The notes under the pieces are model-generated. The model made no database searches. It saw only the letters and a list, made by a program, of their open reading frames with translations, and was not told the origin of the DNA. From assembly GCF_005222695.1 (NCBI RefSeq), contig NZ_STGG01000011.1:62001-126000 (forward strand): a DNA stretch of 64,000 bases, read 5' to 3'. Below, one piece after another: positions 52,985 to 61,307 of this stretch. The translations under genes and the position numbers were made by a program. This stretch comes from Massilia sp. HP4. GTDB lineage: Bacteria; Pseudomonadota; Gammaproteobacteria; Burkholderiales; Burkholderiaceae_D. Within the stretch, counting starts at the first letter, position 1; the number at the start of each line of letters is the position of its first letter.

Positions 52985-53431
52985 ATGTCCACCAGTACCG
53001 TTGAGCTGCACCGCGTGATCAAGTCCACGCCAGATCGCCTGTTCCGCGCCTTCACCACTGCCGGCGCCTACGCCAAATGGCTGCCGCCATACGGCTTCTT
53101 TGGCACTGTCCATGAGATGGACGGTCGGGTCGGCGGCCGCTACCGGATGTCCTTCACCAACCTCACGAACGGCCACAGCCATTCCTTCGGCGGCGAATAC
53201 CTGGAACTCGATCCCGGCAAGCGCGTGCGCTACACAGCCGAATTCGACGACCCGCAATTGCCCGGCCAGATGCAGACCACGATCGTCATGCGCGAAGTGT
53301 TCTGCGGGGTCGAGGTCCATATCAGGCAAGAGGGTATTCCGCCCCAGATTCCAACCGAGCTGTGCTACCTGGGCTGGCAAGAGTCGCTCGAGCAGCTGGC
53401 GAAACTGGTCGAACCAGAAATCAAGGACTGA
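52985..53431 (+). CDS. SRPBCC (AHSA1-type) protein
   Basis: 148 residues, typical of the START-like AHSA1 group. The start STVELHRVIKSTPDRLFRAF and the segment WLPPYGFFGTVHEMDGRVGG, then LELDPGKRVRYTAEFDDP, show the fold with a large ligand pocket. The last part LCYLGWQESLEQLAKLVEPEI is the closing helix. These proteins bind hydrophobic ligands or Hsp90; in many genomes they follow an ArsR-type regulator, but none is adjacent here. It is cytoplasmic. Confidence 0.88.
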   Translation: MSTSTVELHRVIKSTPDRLFRAFTTAGAYAKWLPPYGFFGTVHEMDGRVGGRYRMSFTNLTNGHSHSFGGEYLELDPGKRVRYTAEFDDPQLPGQMQTTIVMREVFCGVEVHIRQEGIPPQIPTELCYLGWQESLEQLAKLVEPEIKD

Positions 53432-53514
53432 CCCCGCTCTGTAGCCCGCGCGCCACGGTCGTGCTGGCATTCGCTGGCACAATTGCGCAAGTTAACACAC
53501 CTGTGGAGACGGAC

Positions 53515-54984
53515 ATGCTTGCCAGGCGCATGTGGAACCTGCTATTGCTGTTCAGTGCCATGCTTATCGGCATCGGCTTGCTTGCCTGCGGCGGGGGCGG
53601 CGGCAGTCCTGGTACGCCCGGCCCGGTCACTCCACCGCCGGCAACTACCGGGTCGCTGGCCGTCACCGCCAGCGGCCTGCCGCCCGGCGTCAACGCCGCC
53701 GTGCGCGTCACCGGCCCCGGCAACTACCTGCAAGACCTCACGCAGTCGCAAACCCTCGCCAATCTCGCACCCGGCAGCTACAACGTGTCGGCCTCGCCGG
53801 TAACAAACGGCGGCGTCACCTACCAGCCAACACCGGCGTCGCAGGCGACGACTGTCGGCGCCGGCGCCACCGTGACTGCCACGGTGAGCTATGCGAGCAG
53901 TGCGCTCTCCCTCGGCCTGACGCGCGTCGTCGACAATCTCGACAACCCGACCTTCCTGACCTTCCAGCCCGGCGACAGCCGCCTGTTCGTCACCGAGCGG
54001 CCGGGCCGGGTGCGCATCGTCGAGAACGGCAGCACGCGCGACATGCCCTATCTCGATATCCGTGGCCTCGTCTCCACCGATGGCGAAGGCGGCCTGCTGT
54101 CGCTCGCCTTCGATCCGCAGTTCGCGCGCAACGGCTATCTCTACGTCTATTACACCGACCTGGAGCGCCATATCGTGATCCAGCGCTTCGACGCCGGCGC
54201 CACGCCGACGGTGGTCAATCCGACGTCCGGCCTCGTCATCCTGCGCATCCCGCACCCCACCTACCAGAACCATTTCGGCGGCCAGCTGGCCTTCGGCCCG
54301 GATGGCTATCTCTACCTGGCGACGGGCGATGGCGGCGGCGGCGGCGATCCGCAGGGCAATGCCCGCAACCTGGACAGCCTGCTCGGCAAGCTGCTGCGCA
54401 TCGACGTGAGCGACGCCACGACCACACGCCCCTATACCATCCCGCCCGACAATCCCTACCGCGATAGCGCCGGGCGCCGGCCCGAGATCTGGGCATCGGG
54501 GCTGCGCAATCCATGGCGCTTCAGCTTCGATGGCAGCCAGCTCTACCTGTCCGACGTCGGCCAGGACCGGCGCGAAGAAGTCAATATCGCCGCCACAAAC
54601 CAGGCCGGGCTGGATTACGGATGGAACGTTATGGAAGGCACCTTGTGCTACGGCGCCGCGACCTGCAATCGCACCGGCCTGACCTTGCCTGCCTTCGAGT
54701 ACGACCACGGCACGGGCGGCGCCAATGGCTGCTCGATCACCGGCGGCTTTGCGTACCGCGGCCGCGCCCTGTCCGAGCTGGCGGGCCATTATTTCTATTC
54801 CGATTTCTGCGGCGGCTACCTGAAGAGTTTCCTTGCCACTGGCAACGGCATCGTCGAGCAGCGCGACTGGGAAATCGGCGATATCGGCCGCGTCGTGTCC
54901 TTCGGCCAGGATGCCGATGGCGAGCTGTACCTGCTCACGGGTGGCGGCGCCATCCATAAAATTGGACGCGGCGCGACACAATGA
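53515..54984 (+). CDS. PQQ-type sugar dehydrogenase lipoprotein with N-terminal Ig-like domain
   Basis: 489 residues. Lipobox GLLAC with Cys25, then a Gly/Pro-rich linker. Residues about 45-125 form a carboxypeptidase-regulatory or Ig-like domain (SLAVTASGLPPGVNAAVRVT). The beta-propeller begins at RVVDNLDNPTFLTF and includes TERPGRVRIVENG, QNHFGGQLAFGPDGYLYLATGD and SGLRNPWRFSFDG, with DVGQDRREEVNI and DYGWNVMEG, which are typical of the aldose sugar dehydrogenase family. It is an outer-membrane-anchored version. The gene at 49193 is a second, shorter member; the two differ in the N-terminus. Confidence 0.9.
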   Translation: MLARRMWNLLLLFSAMLIGIGLLACGGGGGSPGTPGPVTPPPATTGSLAVTASGLPPGVNAAVRVTGPGNYLQDLTQSQTLANLAPGSYNVSASPVTNGGVTYQPTPASQATTVGAGATVTATVSYASSALSLGLTRVVDNLDNPTFLTFQPGDSRLFVTERPGRVRIVENGSTRDMPYLDIRGLVSTDGEGGLLSLAFDPQFARNGYLYVYYTDLERHIVIQRFDAGATPTVVNPTSGLVILRIPHPTYQNHFGGQLAFGPDGYLYLATGDGGGGGDPQGNARNLDSLLGKLLRIDVSDATTTRPYTIPPDNPYRDSAGRRPEIWASGLRNPWRFSFDGSQLYLSDVGQDRREEVNIAATNQAGLDYGWNVMEGTLCYGAATCNRTGLTLPAFEYDHGTGGANGCSITGGFAYRGRALSELAGHYFYSDFCGGYLKSFLATGNGIVEQRDWEIGDIGRVVSFGQDADGELYLLTGGGAIHKIGRGATQ

Positions 54985-54999
54985 GTTTAGAATAAAGAG

Positions 55000-55443
55000 A
55001 TGGCACGCTTACAACTCGATCTTCCCGAAGACCAGTATTACTATTCGACGCAGCTGACAGTCCGGGTCACGGACATTAACGCCGCCAACCACCTGGGCAA
55101 TGAATCGATGATCGCGATGATCTCCGAGGCCCGGGCGCGCTTCCTGTTTGAATTTGGTGTCGCTGAGACCGAGCGCGACGGCAATGGCATCATCGTCACC
55201 GACCTGGCCGCGACCTACCGCGCCGAAGCGTATGGACGCGATCAATTGCTGTTCGAAGTCGGCGTCATGGATTTCAACAAATACGGCGGCGACCTGATCT
55301 TTCGCATCACCCGCCCGCGCGACAAGACCCTCATCGCCATGGCCAAGTCTGGCTTCGTCTTCTACAACTATAAATCCAGCCAGGTGTGCTACATGCCTGA
55401 CGACTTCCGCAACAAATTCGATCGCGTGAACTGGATCGACTAG
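55000..55443 (+). CDS. hotdog-fold acyl-CoA thioesterase family protein
   Basis: 147 residues. It has the 4HBT-like pattern of a hotdog fold: the strand VRVTDINAANHLGNESMIAM, followed by the helix EARARFLFEFGV, and strands DQLLFEVGVMDFNKYG. The position of Asp and Asn in DINAANHLGN fits the catalytic region. It probably hydrolyses an acyl thioester. It starts 15 bases after the PQQ-type gene and is followed by a good terminator, so these may be cotranscribed. Confidence 0.88.
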   Translation: MARLQLDLPEDQYYYSTQLTVRVTDINAANHLGNESMIAMISEARARFLFEFGVAETERDGNGIIVTDLAATYRAEAYGRDQLLFEVGVMDFNKYGGDLIFRITRPRDKTLIAMAKSGFVFYNYKSSQVCYMPDDFRNKFDRVNWID

Positions 55444-55467
55444 ATCGGCCAACTCGACACCCTATGC

Positions 55468-55502
55468 ACGCCCCGTCCCGGTTTCCGGCACGGGGCGTTT
55501 TG
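55468..55502 (+). terminator. rho-independent terminator
   Basis: ACGCCCCGT (55468-55476) and ACGGGGCGT (55490-55498) with a 13-base loop, followed by TTTTG. It ends the thioesterase gene and isolates the ECF sigma gene downstream. Confidence 0.85.
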
Positions 55503-55518
55503 TTATTGAAAAATAGTT

Positions 55519-55546
55519 GGAACTTTTTGGGGCGCTCGGCGGAATA
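55519..55546 (+). promoter_or_regulatory. candidate ECF-type promoter of the sigma operon
   Basis: GGAACTTTTT at 55519-55528 has the GGAACTT -35 core common to ECF sigma promoters. The expected -10 region, about 16 bases further, is CGGAATA (55540-55546), which is not a strong match. The position is 20 bases before the sigma gene start at 55565, leaving a short leader. Autoregulation by the encoded sigma is inferred. Confidence 0.4.
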
Positions 55547-55564
55547 CAAGAAAAGAACACTGCC

Positions 55565-56170
55565 ATGACCATGACGACCGAATCCACCGATATCGAACTG
55601 CTGCGCCAGGTCCACGCCGGACAGGCCGATGCGTTCACGGCGCTGTACCGGCGGCACCAGGGCCCCTTGTACCGCTACGCGCTGCTGCGCTGCGGCTCGG
55701 GCGATGCGGCGGCCGATATCGTGCAGGAGGCGTTCATGGGCTTGCTGACGGGCCGGCTCGGCTACGACCCGCTGCGCGGCCAGTTGCAGCACTTCCTGTT
55801 TGGCGTGGCGCGCAATCTCGCGCTCAAGCTCGACGAAGCGCGCCAGCGCCATCCGCAATTGCCCGAGCCGCTAGACGACGACGGCGAGCCCGACATGGAT
55901 GCGGCCAGCGAATCGGCCGGACCGCTGGCGCGCCTGCTCGGCAACGAGGCGGCGGAAGAAGTGCGGCGCGCGCTGTCCCTGCTGGCGCCGCACTACCGCG
56001 ATCCGGTGATCCTGTACGAGCTGCACGACCTGTCGTACCAGGAGATCGCAACCGTCTGCCAGGTCGATATCGGCACCGTGCGTTCACGCCTGGCGCGCGG
56101 CCGTGCAGCACTGGCCAAGCGCCTGCACGCGCTGCAACCCGTACCGTCGCATGACGCACACCTTGCATGA
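55565..56170 (+). CDS. ECF RNA polymerase sigma factor
   Basis: 201 residues from ATG 55565 (another ATG two codons later). Region 2 includes DIELLRQVHAGQADAFTALY and DAAADIVQEAFMGLL. Region 4 includes YRDPVILYELHDLSYQEIA followed by DIGTVRSRLARGRAALAKRL, the helix-turn-helix that reads the -35 element. The linker is long and acidic (about residues 98-120). It is not ECF41, since the SnoaL-like C-terminal extension is missing. The next two genes (membrane protein, secreted protein) are in the same orientation, 39 and 22 bases apart, and the first may be its anti-sigma partner. Confidence 0.93.
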   Translation: MTMTTESTDIELLRQVHAGQADAFTALYRRHQGPLYRYALLRCGSGDAAADIVQEAFMGLLTGRLGYDPLRGQLQHFLFGVARNLALKLDEARQRHPQLPEPLDDDGEPDMDAASESAGPLARLLGNEAAEEVRRALSLLAPHYRDPVILYELHDLSYQEIATVCQVDIGTVRSRLARGRAALAKRLHALQPVPSHDAHLA

Positions 56171-56209
56171 GGCGAATCGAATGCGGCTGACGCTGGAAGG
56201 AAAGACACG

Positions 56210-56710
56210 ATGAAACACGACGACGAATTCAAGGACGACACCATCGACCCCGCATTGGCCACCCGCTTCGCCGCGTTGCGCAGCGAGCTGGCCGGGCATG
56301 ATGCGCCGCGCTGCGTGGAAAAGGAATTGCTGCAGGCCTTCGCCCGCCAGTTCCCCAAACGGCAGCCCTGGTACCGCACGCTGTCGCTGCCCCAGTGGGG
56401 CACGGCCGGCGCCCTGGCGTCGCTGTGCGGCGTGGCCCTGCTGCTGGCGCTGGCGCCGCACCAGGCGATCACGGTCGGCCCGCCGGTGATCGGCATCGAC
56501 AATGGCGCCGCCTTCATCGCGCTCGAATCGCTGGAGCGGATCGAGAGCGAGCCCCATGCCCGGGTGGTCGAGGCCGAACTGCCGCAGACCGCGCTGGCGT
56601 CGCTGGGCATGCCGCTCAATCCGCAGACCGCGGGCGACACCGTGCGCGCCGAGATGCTGGTGGCCGAGGACGGCCATCCCCTGGCGGTGCGCCTGAGCGC
56701 CGTCAACTGA
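56210..56710 (+). CDS. single-pass membrane protein, candidate anti-sigma partner
   Basis: 166 residues. The N-terminal 60 residues (DDEFKDDTIDPALATRFAAL) are helical and acidic, with one Cys (APRCVEKELL). A TM helix occupies about 64-83 (GTAGALASLCGVALLLALAP). The C-terminal 80 residues would be periplasmic (VIGIDNGAAFIALESLERIE). The topology, a short cytoplasmic part, one TM and a periplasmic domain, fits an anti-sigma factor, but no zinc-binding anti-sigma (ZAS) motif HxxxCxxC is seen. I do not recognise a family. It begins 39 bases after the sigma gene. Confidence 0.75.
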   Translation: MKHDDEFKDDTIDPALATRFAALRSELAGHDAPRCVEKELLQAFARQFPKRQPWYRTLSLPQWGTAGALASLCGVALLLALAPHQAITVGPPVIGIDNGAAFIALESLERIESEPHARVVEAELPQTALASLGMPLNPQTAGDTVRAEMLVAEDGHPLAVRLSAVN

Positions 56711-56732
56711 CAAGATTCATCGTGAGGACTGT

Positions 56733-57890
56733 ATGCAGACCAAAAACATCCTGATCGCCACCCTGCTGGCAACCGCCTTCGCCCCGGCCCTCGCCCTGGC
56801 CGAGGATTTCACGCTCGAACAAGGCAGCGACGGCGAACGCCGCATCGTGATCCGCCAGGGCACGGTCACCCTGCCGCCCGGCCAGCAGGCCGCGCAGCGC
56901 GCCGGCGACAGCGCCAGCCTGAATGGCGCCATGCTCAGGATTTCCACCTCGGGCATCGTCAAGAATGCGCCCTACAGCGCCGAAGCCGTCTCGGAAAGCA
57001 TGCAGCAACTGGCCGACGGCAACCAGATCGTGAGCAGATCGAGCTCGATGCAGTACCGCGACAACGCCGGCCGCACCCGGACCGAAGTGCGCGGCGACGA
57101 CGGCAAGCTGCGCACCATCACCATCAGCGATCCCGTGGACGGTGCGCGCTGGATCCTCAACCCCGAGCGCAAGACCGCGACGCGGATCGGGATGACGTCC
57201 GAACGGGCCCGGGCCGAAGCGGACGCGGCGCGCGCCGCGGCGGCGCAAGCCCGGATCGCGGCGGCCCAGGCCCGCGCCGAGGCGCGTGCCGAGGCCGACA
57301 GCGCACGCGCCGTGGCCGACCAGCAGCGCAAGATCGCCGAGCAGGCCCGCGTGGCCGCCGACCAGGCGCGCGCCCGCATCGACGAGTTGCGCAAGGAAGG
57401 CAAGCTGCCCGAGGGCACGCACATCATCGTCAAGGATGCCCAGCGCGGCGCCGAACTGAAGGATGTGCGGGTGCGCGTCGCCCAGCCGGCGCAGGCGGCC
57501 CTGCCCGCGACGCGTGCGATGTCGGCCCAGATCGCGCCGTTGATCGTCGGGGCGGTCAACGACGGCAAGTGGTCGGCCAAGGCGGTCACGCGCGAGCTGG
57601 GCGAGCGCGATTTCTCGGGCCTGCGGGCCCAGGGCAACCAGCGCAGCTACACGATCCCGGCCGGCGAGATCGGCAACCGCGCGCCGATCGACGTCAGCAG
57701 CGAGACCTGGTACTCACCCGAGCTGCAGGTCACGGTCTACCACAAGCGCAGCGACCCGCGCAGCGGCGAGGTGGTGTACAAGCTGGAAAACCTGAAACGC
57801 GGCGAGCCGCCTGCCGCCCTGTTCAGCGTCCCGTCCGACTACAAGGTGCACGATCCGCTCAAGGTGGGCAGCAGCACGACGCGTGGCTAG
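56733..57890 (+). CDS. secreted protein with central coiled coil, unknown function
   Basis: 385 residues. A signal peptide ends near residue 23 (ALALAEDF). Residues about 75-140 contain a motif, APYSAEAVSESMQQLADGN followed by MQYRDNAGRTRTE, that I recall in uncharacterised proteins beside sigma or TolB-like genes in several phyla. Residues 156-222 are an Ala/Arg/Glu heptad region, a likely coiled coil. The C-terminal part has TWYSPELQVTVYHKRSDPRSG, similar to the end of the same unnamed family. It probably lies in the periplasm as a fibre or scaffold. It follows the membrane protein gene by 22 bases and ends the sigma operon. Confidence 0.8.
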   Translation: MQTKNILIATLLATAFAPALALAEDFTLEQGSDGERRIVIRQGTVTLPPGQQAAQRAGDSASLNGAMLRISTSGIVKNAPYSAEAVSESMQQLADGNQIVSRSSSMQYRDNAGRTRTEVRGDDGKLRTITISDPVDGARWILNPERKTATRIGMTSERARAEADAARAAAAQARIAAAQARAEARAEADSARAVADQQRKIAEQARVAADQARARIDELRKEGKLPEGTHIIVKDAQRGAELKDVRVRVAQPAQAALPATRAMSAQIAPLIVGAVNDGKWSAKAVTRELGERDFSGLRAQGNQRSYTIPAGEIGNRAPIDVSSETWYSPELQVTVYHKRSDPRSGEVVYKLENLKRGEPPAALFSVPSDYKVHDPLKVGSSTTRG

Positions 57891-57927
57891 GCCGACTAGC
57901 GCCGGGCGCATCCGGCCCCGAATAGAA

Positions 57928-57949
57928 ACGGCGCCCTGCGGGGCGCCGT
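57928..57949 (+). terminator. hairpin between convergent genes
   Basis: ACGGCGCCC (57928-57936) and its complement (57941-57949) around TGCG. On the minus strand it is followed by TTTCTATTC, so it better fits termination of the DUF3016 gene. Confidence 0.6.
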
Positions 57950-57972
57950 CGTGCTTGCCTGGATGACTACAC

Positions 57973-58467
57973 TCAGCTGCCGCGCTTCTTGCCCAGGATG
58001 GTCTCGTTGAACCAGTCGTCGATCATGCGTTTTTCGGCGCGCAGGCTGTCGCTGTCCGAGAACCGGTTGATGCGCTGCATATAGCTCATGTCGGCCAGCC
58101 GCGCGTCGCCACCCTTGAGCACTTGTCCGTTCTGGGTCAGCGAATAACGCAGGTTCATGATCGGCCAATCCGCCGTGCCCTTCAGGATGCGCAGCTCGCG
58201 CCCGCCACGGAAGTTCGGGTACTCGCGGCCGGCCAGGTCGATGTCGGTGACCTCGATCGTCAGGTCCTGTCCTTCCGGCAACTGCGCGCCCAGCTTGGTG
58301 AAATAGTCGCTCAATTCCTTCAGCACCTGCTCGCGCTCCCATGGCGCGAAAGGCAGGTCGGCGAACTTGTCGGATTCGATGTAATTCACGGTCACGCCGG
58401 CCGATGCGGCGCCGGCTGTCAGCGCGAACAGGCCTGCAAAGGCCGTTTTCATCAATAATGATTTCAT
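57973..58467 (-). CDS. DUF3016 family periplasmic protein
   Basis: 164 residues from ATG 58467 with AGGAG upstream; the open frame extends to 58569 without family similarity. The signal peptide is MKSLLMKTAFAGLFALTAGA and ends ASAG. The mature protein has VNYIESDKFADLPFAPWERE, then LTIEVTDIDLAGREYPNFRG, RELRILKGTADWPIMNLRY and YMQRINRFSDSDSLRAEKRM, which match the DUF3016 pattern. Function is unknown. It is a single gene convergent with the sigma operon and divergent from the DNA glycosylase gene. Confidence 0.88.
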   Translation of the reverse strand: MKSLLMKTAFAGLFALTAGAASAGVTVNYIESDKFADLPFAPWEREQVLKELSDYFTKLGAQLPEGQDLTIEVTDIDLAGREYPNFRGGRELRILKGTADWPIMNLRYSLTQNGQVLKGGDARLADMSYMQRINRFSDSDSLRAEKRMIDDWFNETILGKKRGS

Positions 58468-58632
58468 CGCATTAGCTCCTTGGTTTTGCTTCCATCTTTC
58501 TTCTTGCATTGAAATATACGCCGCTTCAAGCTGCGGTGCTCGTCTCAAATCGTCGTAGTTTGTATCCAAATGTTAGGCCTCGCACATGTCTGATAGATGG
58601 TGATGGATGAGAATGGCACAAGGGAGAATGCC

Positions 58633-59370
58633 ATGCCAGAAGGTCCATCGCTCGTCATCTTGAAAGAACAAACCGCCCGCTTCGTGGGCCAGGAAATTGC
58701 TCACGCCGGCGGCAATGTCCGCGCCGTCGATCCAGGTCGACTGGTGGGCCAGCGCATCGTCGGCCTGCACACCTGGGGCAAGCACTTCCTCATCGAGCTG
58801 CCCGACCTGGTCCTGCGCATCCATTTTTTGCTGTTCGGCACCTACCGCATCGACGAGCGGCGCGACAAGGAGCCCCGCCTGTCGATCGGGACGCAGGATG
58901 GCGGCGAAATGAATTTCTATGCCTGCGCGATCCGCGAAATCGACCGCGCGACTTTCGAGGCCTACGATTTCAGCGCCGACGTCATGTCGGACAGCTGGGA
59001 CCCGAAGCGGGCGCGCAAGAAACTGCGCGCCCAGCCCGACCTGCTGGCTTGCGACGCCCTGCTCGACCAGGACATTTTTTCGGGCGTCGGCAACATCATC
59101 AAGAACGAAGTGCTGTTTCGCATCCGCGTCCATCCGCTCTCGACCATGGGTGGCCTGCCCGCGCCCAAATTGCGCGCGCTGGTGGACGAGGCGCGCCAGT
59201 ACAGCTTCGATTTCCTCGGCTGGAAAAAAGCGTACGTGCTCAAGCAGCACTGGCTGGCCCATGCCAAGAAAACCTGCCCGCGCTGCGATATCCCTTTCAA
59301 GAAGGCCAATCTCGGCCATACCAACCGCCGCGCCTTTTACTGCGAGCGTTGCCAAAAGCTTTATACCTGA
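58633..59370 (+). CDS. Fpg/Nei-family DNA glycosylase
   Basis: 245 residues from ATG 58633, with GGGAG upstream. The mature start after Met removal is Pro-Glu-Gly (PEGPSLVIL), in which Pro is the catalytic amine and Glu follows. The helix-two-turn-helix with DQDIFSGVGNIIKNEVLF lies near residue 150, and the C-terminal zinc finger has CPRC (near 218-221) and CERC near 239, with NRRAFYCERCQ. It removes oxidised bases by base excision. The last residues match the endonuclease VIII-like branch. It is cytoplasmic and monocistronic. Confidence 0.92.
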   Translation: MPEGPSLVILKEQTARFVGQEIAHAGGNVRAVDPGRLVGQRIVGLHTWGKHFLIELPDLVLRIHFLLFGTYRIDERRDKEPRLSIGTQDGGEMNFYACAIREIDRATFEAYDFSADVMSDSWDPKRARKKLRAQPDLLACDALLDQDIFSGVGNIIKNEVLFRIRVHPLSTMGGLPAPKLRALVDEARQYSFDFLGWKKAYVLKQHWLAHAKKTCPRCDIPFKKANLGHTNRRAFYCERCQKLYT

Positions 59371-59456
59371 AGCAAACGCTGTCTGCTGCCCGCAACATGT
59401 CTCTCCAGCGATAGAGAATATGTGACATTGACGCCGCATAAATTGAATATTGCCTG

Positions 59457-59485
59457 TTGTTAAGGGTCATGGGTCGTACTACAAT
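59457..59485 (+). promoter_or_regulatory. candidate sigma-70 promoter of the HD-GYP gene
   Basis: TTGTTA at 59457-59462, 17 bases, TACAAT at 59480-59485. The -10 matches five of six consensus bases and the spacing is optimal. The start of transcription would be near 59492, leaving about 70 bases before the gene at 59563. Confidence 0.4.
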
Positions 59486-59562
59486 CGACTTGACTCCAGG
59501 ATATTTTTGCGTAGAAAAAATACCTGTACAGACAACTTATTCCATCGATATCGGATTCGCCC

Positions 59563-61068
59563 ATGTCCTTCCTGTCTTCCGCTGCGCCCAAGCTCGCACC
59601 ATGGAAAGTATTGCTGGTCGACGATGAACCCGATATCCACGACATCACCAAGCTGACCCTGTCGCGCTTCCGCCTCGACGGCCGCGCATTGTCCTTCGTT
59701 CACGCCTATAGCGGCGCCGAAGCGAAGGAAGTGCTGGCACGCGAAAAGGACATCGCCCTGGTTTTCCTCGACGTGGTGATGGAACGCGAGGACAGCGGCC
59801 TCGAAGTGGCGCGCTGGATGCGCCAGGAGCTCGACAATCAATTTACCCGCATCGTGCTGCGCACCGGCCAGCCGGGCCAGGCGCCCGAGGAACGCGTGAT
59901 CGTCGACTACGACATCAACGACTACAAGGAAAAGACCGAGCTCGACCGCACCAAGCTGTTCACCACCACCTTCGCCGCCCTGCGCGCCTACCGCGACATC
60001 ATGAAGGTCGAGGAAGCACGCCGCGTGCAGCAGACCTACCGCGAAGGCCTCGAGCGCGTCATCGCCGCCTCTGCCCACATCTTCCAGCAACGCAACCTGA
60101 AGGACTTCGCCAACGGCCTGCTGCAGCAGGTGGTGGCTTTGCTGCGCCTGGAACAAAGCATGCTGCTTCGCCTGAAGGCGGCCAGCGTGATCACCGGCCA
60201 GAGCCAGTACGAGGTGCTGGCCCAGATCGGCGATATGGGCGAGGAAGAAATCGGTACGGAACTCATGTCCCAGCTCGACGACGCACGCCACAACCGCATC
60301 TCGCGCCTGCATGGCGACACCTATGTCGGCTACTTCCCGAACAATAGCGGCAAGGCCTCGCTGCTGGTGCTCAAGGGCGTGGACGAGATCTCGGACATCG
60401 ACGCCCAGCTATTGGAAGTGTTCTGCTCAGGCGTGGCGATCGCCTTCGACAATATCTTGCTGAACCAGGAAATCACCGATACCCAGGCCGAGCTGATCCT
60501 GCGCCTGGGCGACGTGGTCGAATCGCGCTCGCACGAAGCGGGCAACCACGTGCGCCGCATGTCCCAGGTCTGCCACATGCTGGCGCAGGCGTCGGGCATG
60601 CCGGAAGACGAGACAGCGGTGTTGATGCACGCCGCGCCGATGCACGACGTGGGCAAGATCGCGACTCCGGATGCGGTGCTGCTCAAGCCGGGCAAGCTCA
60701 CCGAAGAAGAGTGGGAAATCATGAAGCAGCACCCGACCGTCGGGCTGCAGATCCTGGACGGCTCGCAGCGGCCGATCCTGAAGGCGGCGGCGGTGATCGC
60801 CCACCAGCACCACGAGAAATTCGACGGCAGCGGCTATCCTCAGGGACTGCGCGGCGAGGCCATCCACCCGTATGCGCGCATCGTGGCGGTGGCCGACGTG
60901 TTCGACGCCCTGAGCCACAAGCGCTGCTACAAGGACGCGTGGCCGCCGGCGAAGGTGACCGAGCATTTGCGCGAGGTGGCGGGGCACCATCTGGATCCGA
61001 AGTACGTCGACCTGCTCATCAAGAATATGGACAAGGCGCTGGCGATCAATGAGAAGTGGCCGGATTGA
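59563..61068 (+). CDS. response regulator with DUF3369 and HD-GYP domains
   Basis: 501 residues. Receiver domain 15-135: Asp20-Asp21 and phosphoacceptor Asp70 in LVFLDVVMERED. DUF3369 (a GAF-like sensor) occupies about 155-305, and HD-GYP begins near 310, with His361-Asp362 in HAAPMHDVGKIATPDAVLLKP and Gly424-Tyr425-Pro426 in FDGSGYPQGL. The HD-GYP residues are intact, so c-di-GMP phosphodiesterase activity is expected. Its kinase could be the GAF-GAF histidine kinase encoded 868 bases away on the opposite strand; the two point at each other. Confidence 0.93.
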   Translation: MSFLSSAAPKLAPWKVLLVDDEPDIHDITKLTLSRFRLDGRALSFVHAYSGAEAKEVLAREKDIALVFLDVVMEREDSGLEVARWMRQELDNQFTRIVLRTGQPGQAPEERVIVDYDINDYKEKTELDRTKLFTTTFAALRAYRDIMKVEEARRVQQTYREGLERVIAASAHIFQQRNLKDFANGLLQQVVALLRLEQSMLLRLKAASVITGQSQYEVLAQIGDMGEEEIGTELMSQLDDARHNRISRLHGDTYVGYFPNNSGKASLLVLKGVDEISDIDAQLLEVFCSGVAIAFDNILLNQEITDTQAELILRLGDVVESRSHEAGNHVRRMSQVCHMLAQASGMPEDETAVLMHAAPMHDVGKIATPDAVLLKPGKLTEEEWEIMKQHPTVGLQILDGSQRPILKAAAVIAHQHHEKFDGSGYPQGLRGEAIHPYARIVAVADVFDALSHKRCYKDAWPPAKVTEHLREVAGHHLDPKYVDLLIKNMDKALAINEKWPD

Positions 61069-61124
61069 TGCCATAGCATGGTCGGCGTGAACTGGACCGC
61101 AAATGGCTGCTGGCGGTAAAGCAG

Positions 61125-61307
61125 TCAGGGTTTACGTTTGAACCTGTTGAACGATAGCGCTGTGACAATCGAAATAATGACAAAAGCATTCACAATAATA
61201 TTGCCAGCCTTTTCTACATACATGGTTGGTTCAACAAACAAGATGGCCATGTAGGCCAGCATTGCGGCTAAAAAGCCTGCGCCCAACGAGACCAGTGTGC
61301 GTTTCAT
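61125..61307 (-). CDS. 60-residue two-TM membrane protein
   Basis: 60 residues: a basic start (MKRTLVS), TM1 (LGAGFLAAMLAYMAILFV), a short loop (EPTMYVEKAG), TM2 (NIIVNAFVIISIVTALSF) and a basic end (NRFKRKP). It overlaps the stop of the preceding gene (ATGA, 61304-61307), so it is coupled to the possible cysteine hydrolase. Hand counts give 21 G+C in 60 bases at 61141-61200 and 28 in 60 at 61201-61260, against 41 in 60 in the adjacent HD-GYP gene at 60901-60960. It could be an immunity, holin-like or anchoring partner; nothing more can be read. Confidence 0.72.
   Translation of the reverse strand: MKRTLVSLGAGFLAAMLAYMAILFVEPTMYVEKAGNIIVNAFVIISIVTALSFNRFKRKP

Noticed and set aside
53466..53490. 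A second TGGCAC element before the lipoprotein dehydrogenase gene
   Set aside because: The GG and GC doublets are not ten bases apart, so it does not fit sigma-54.
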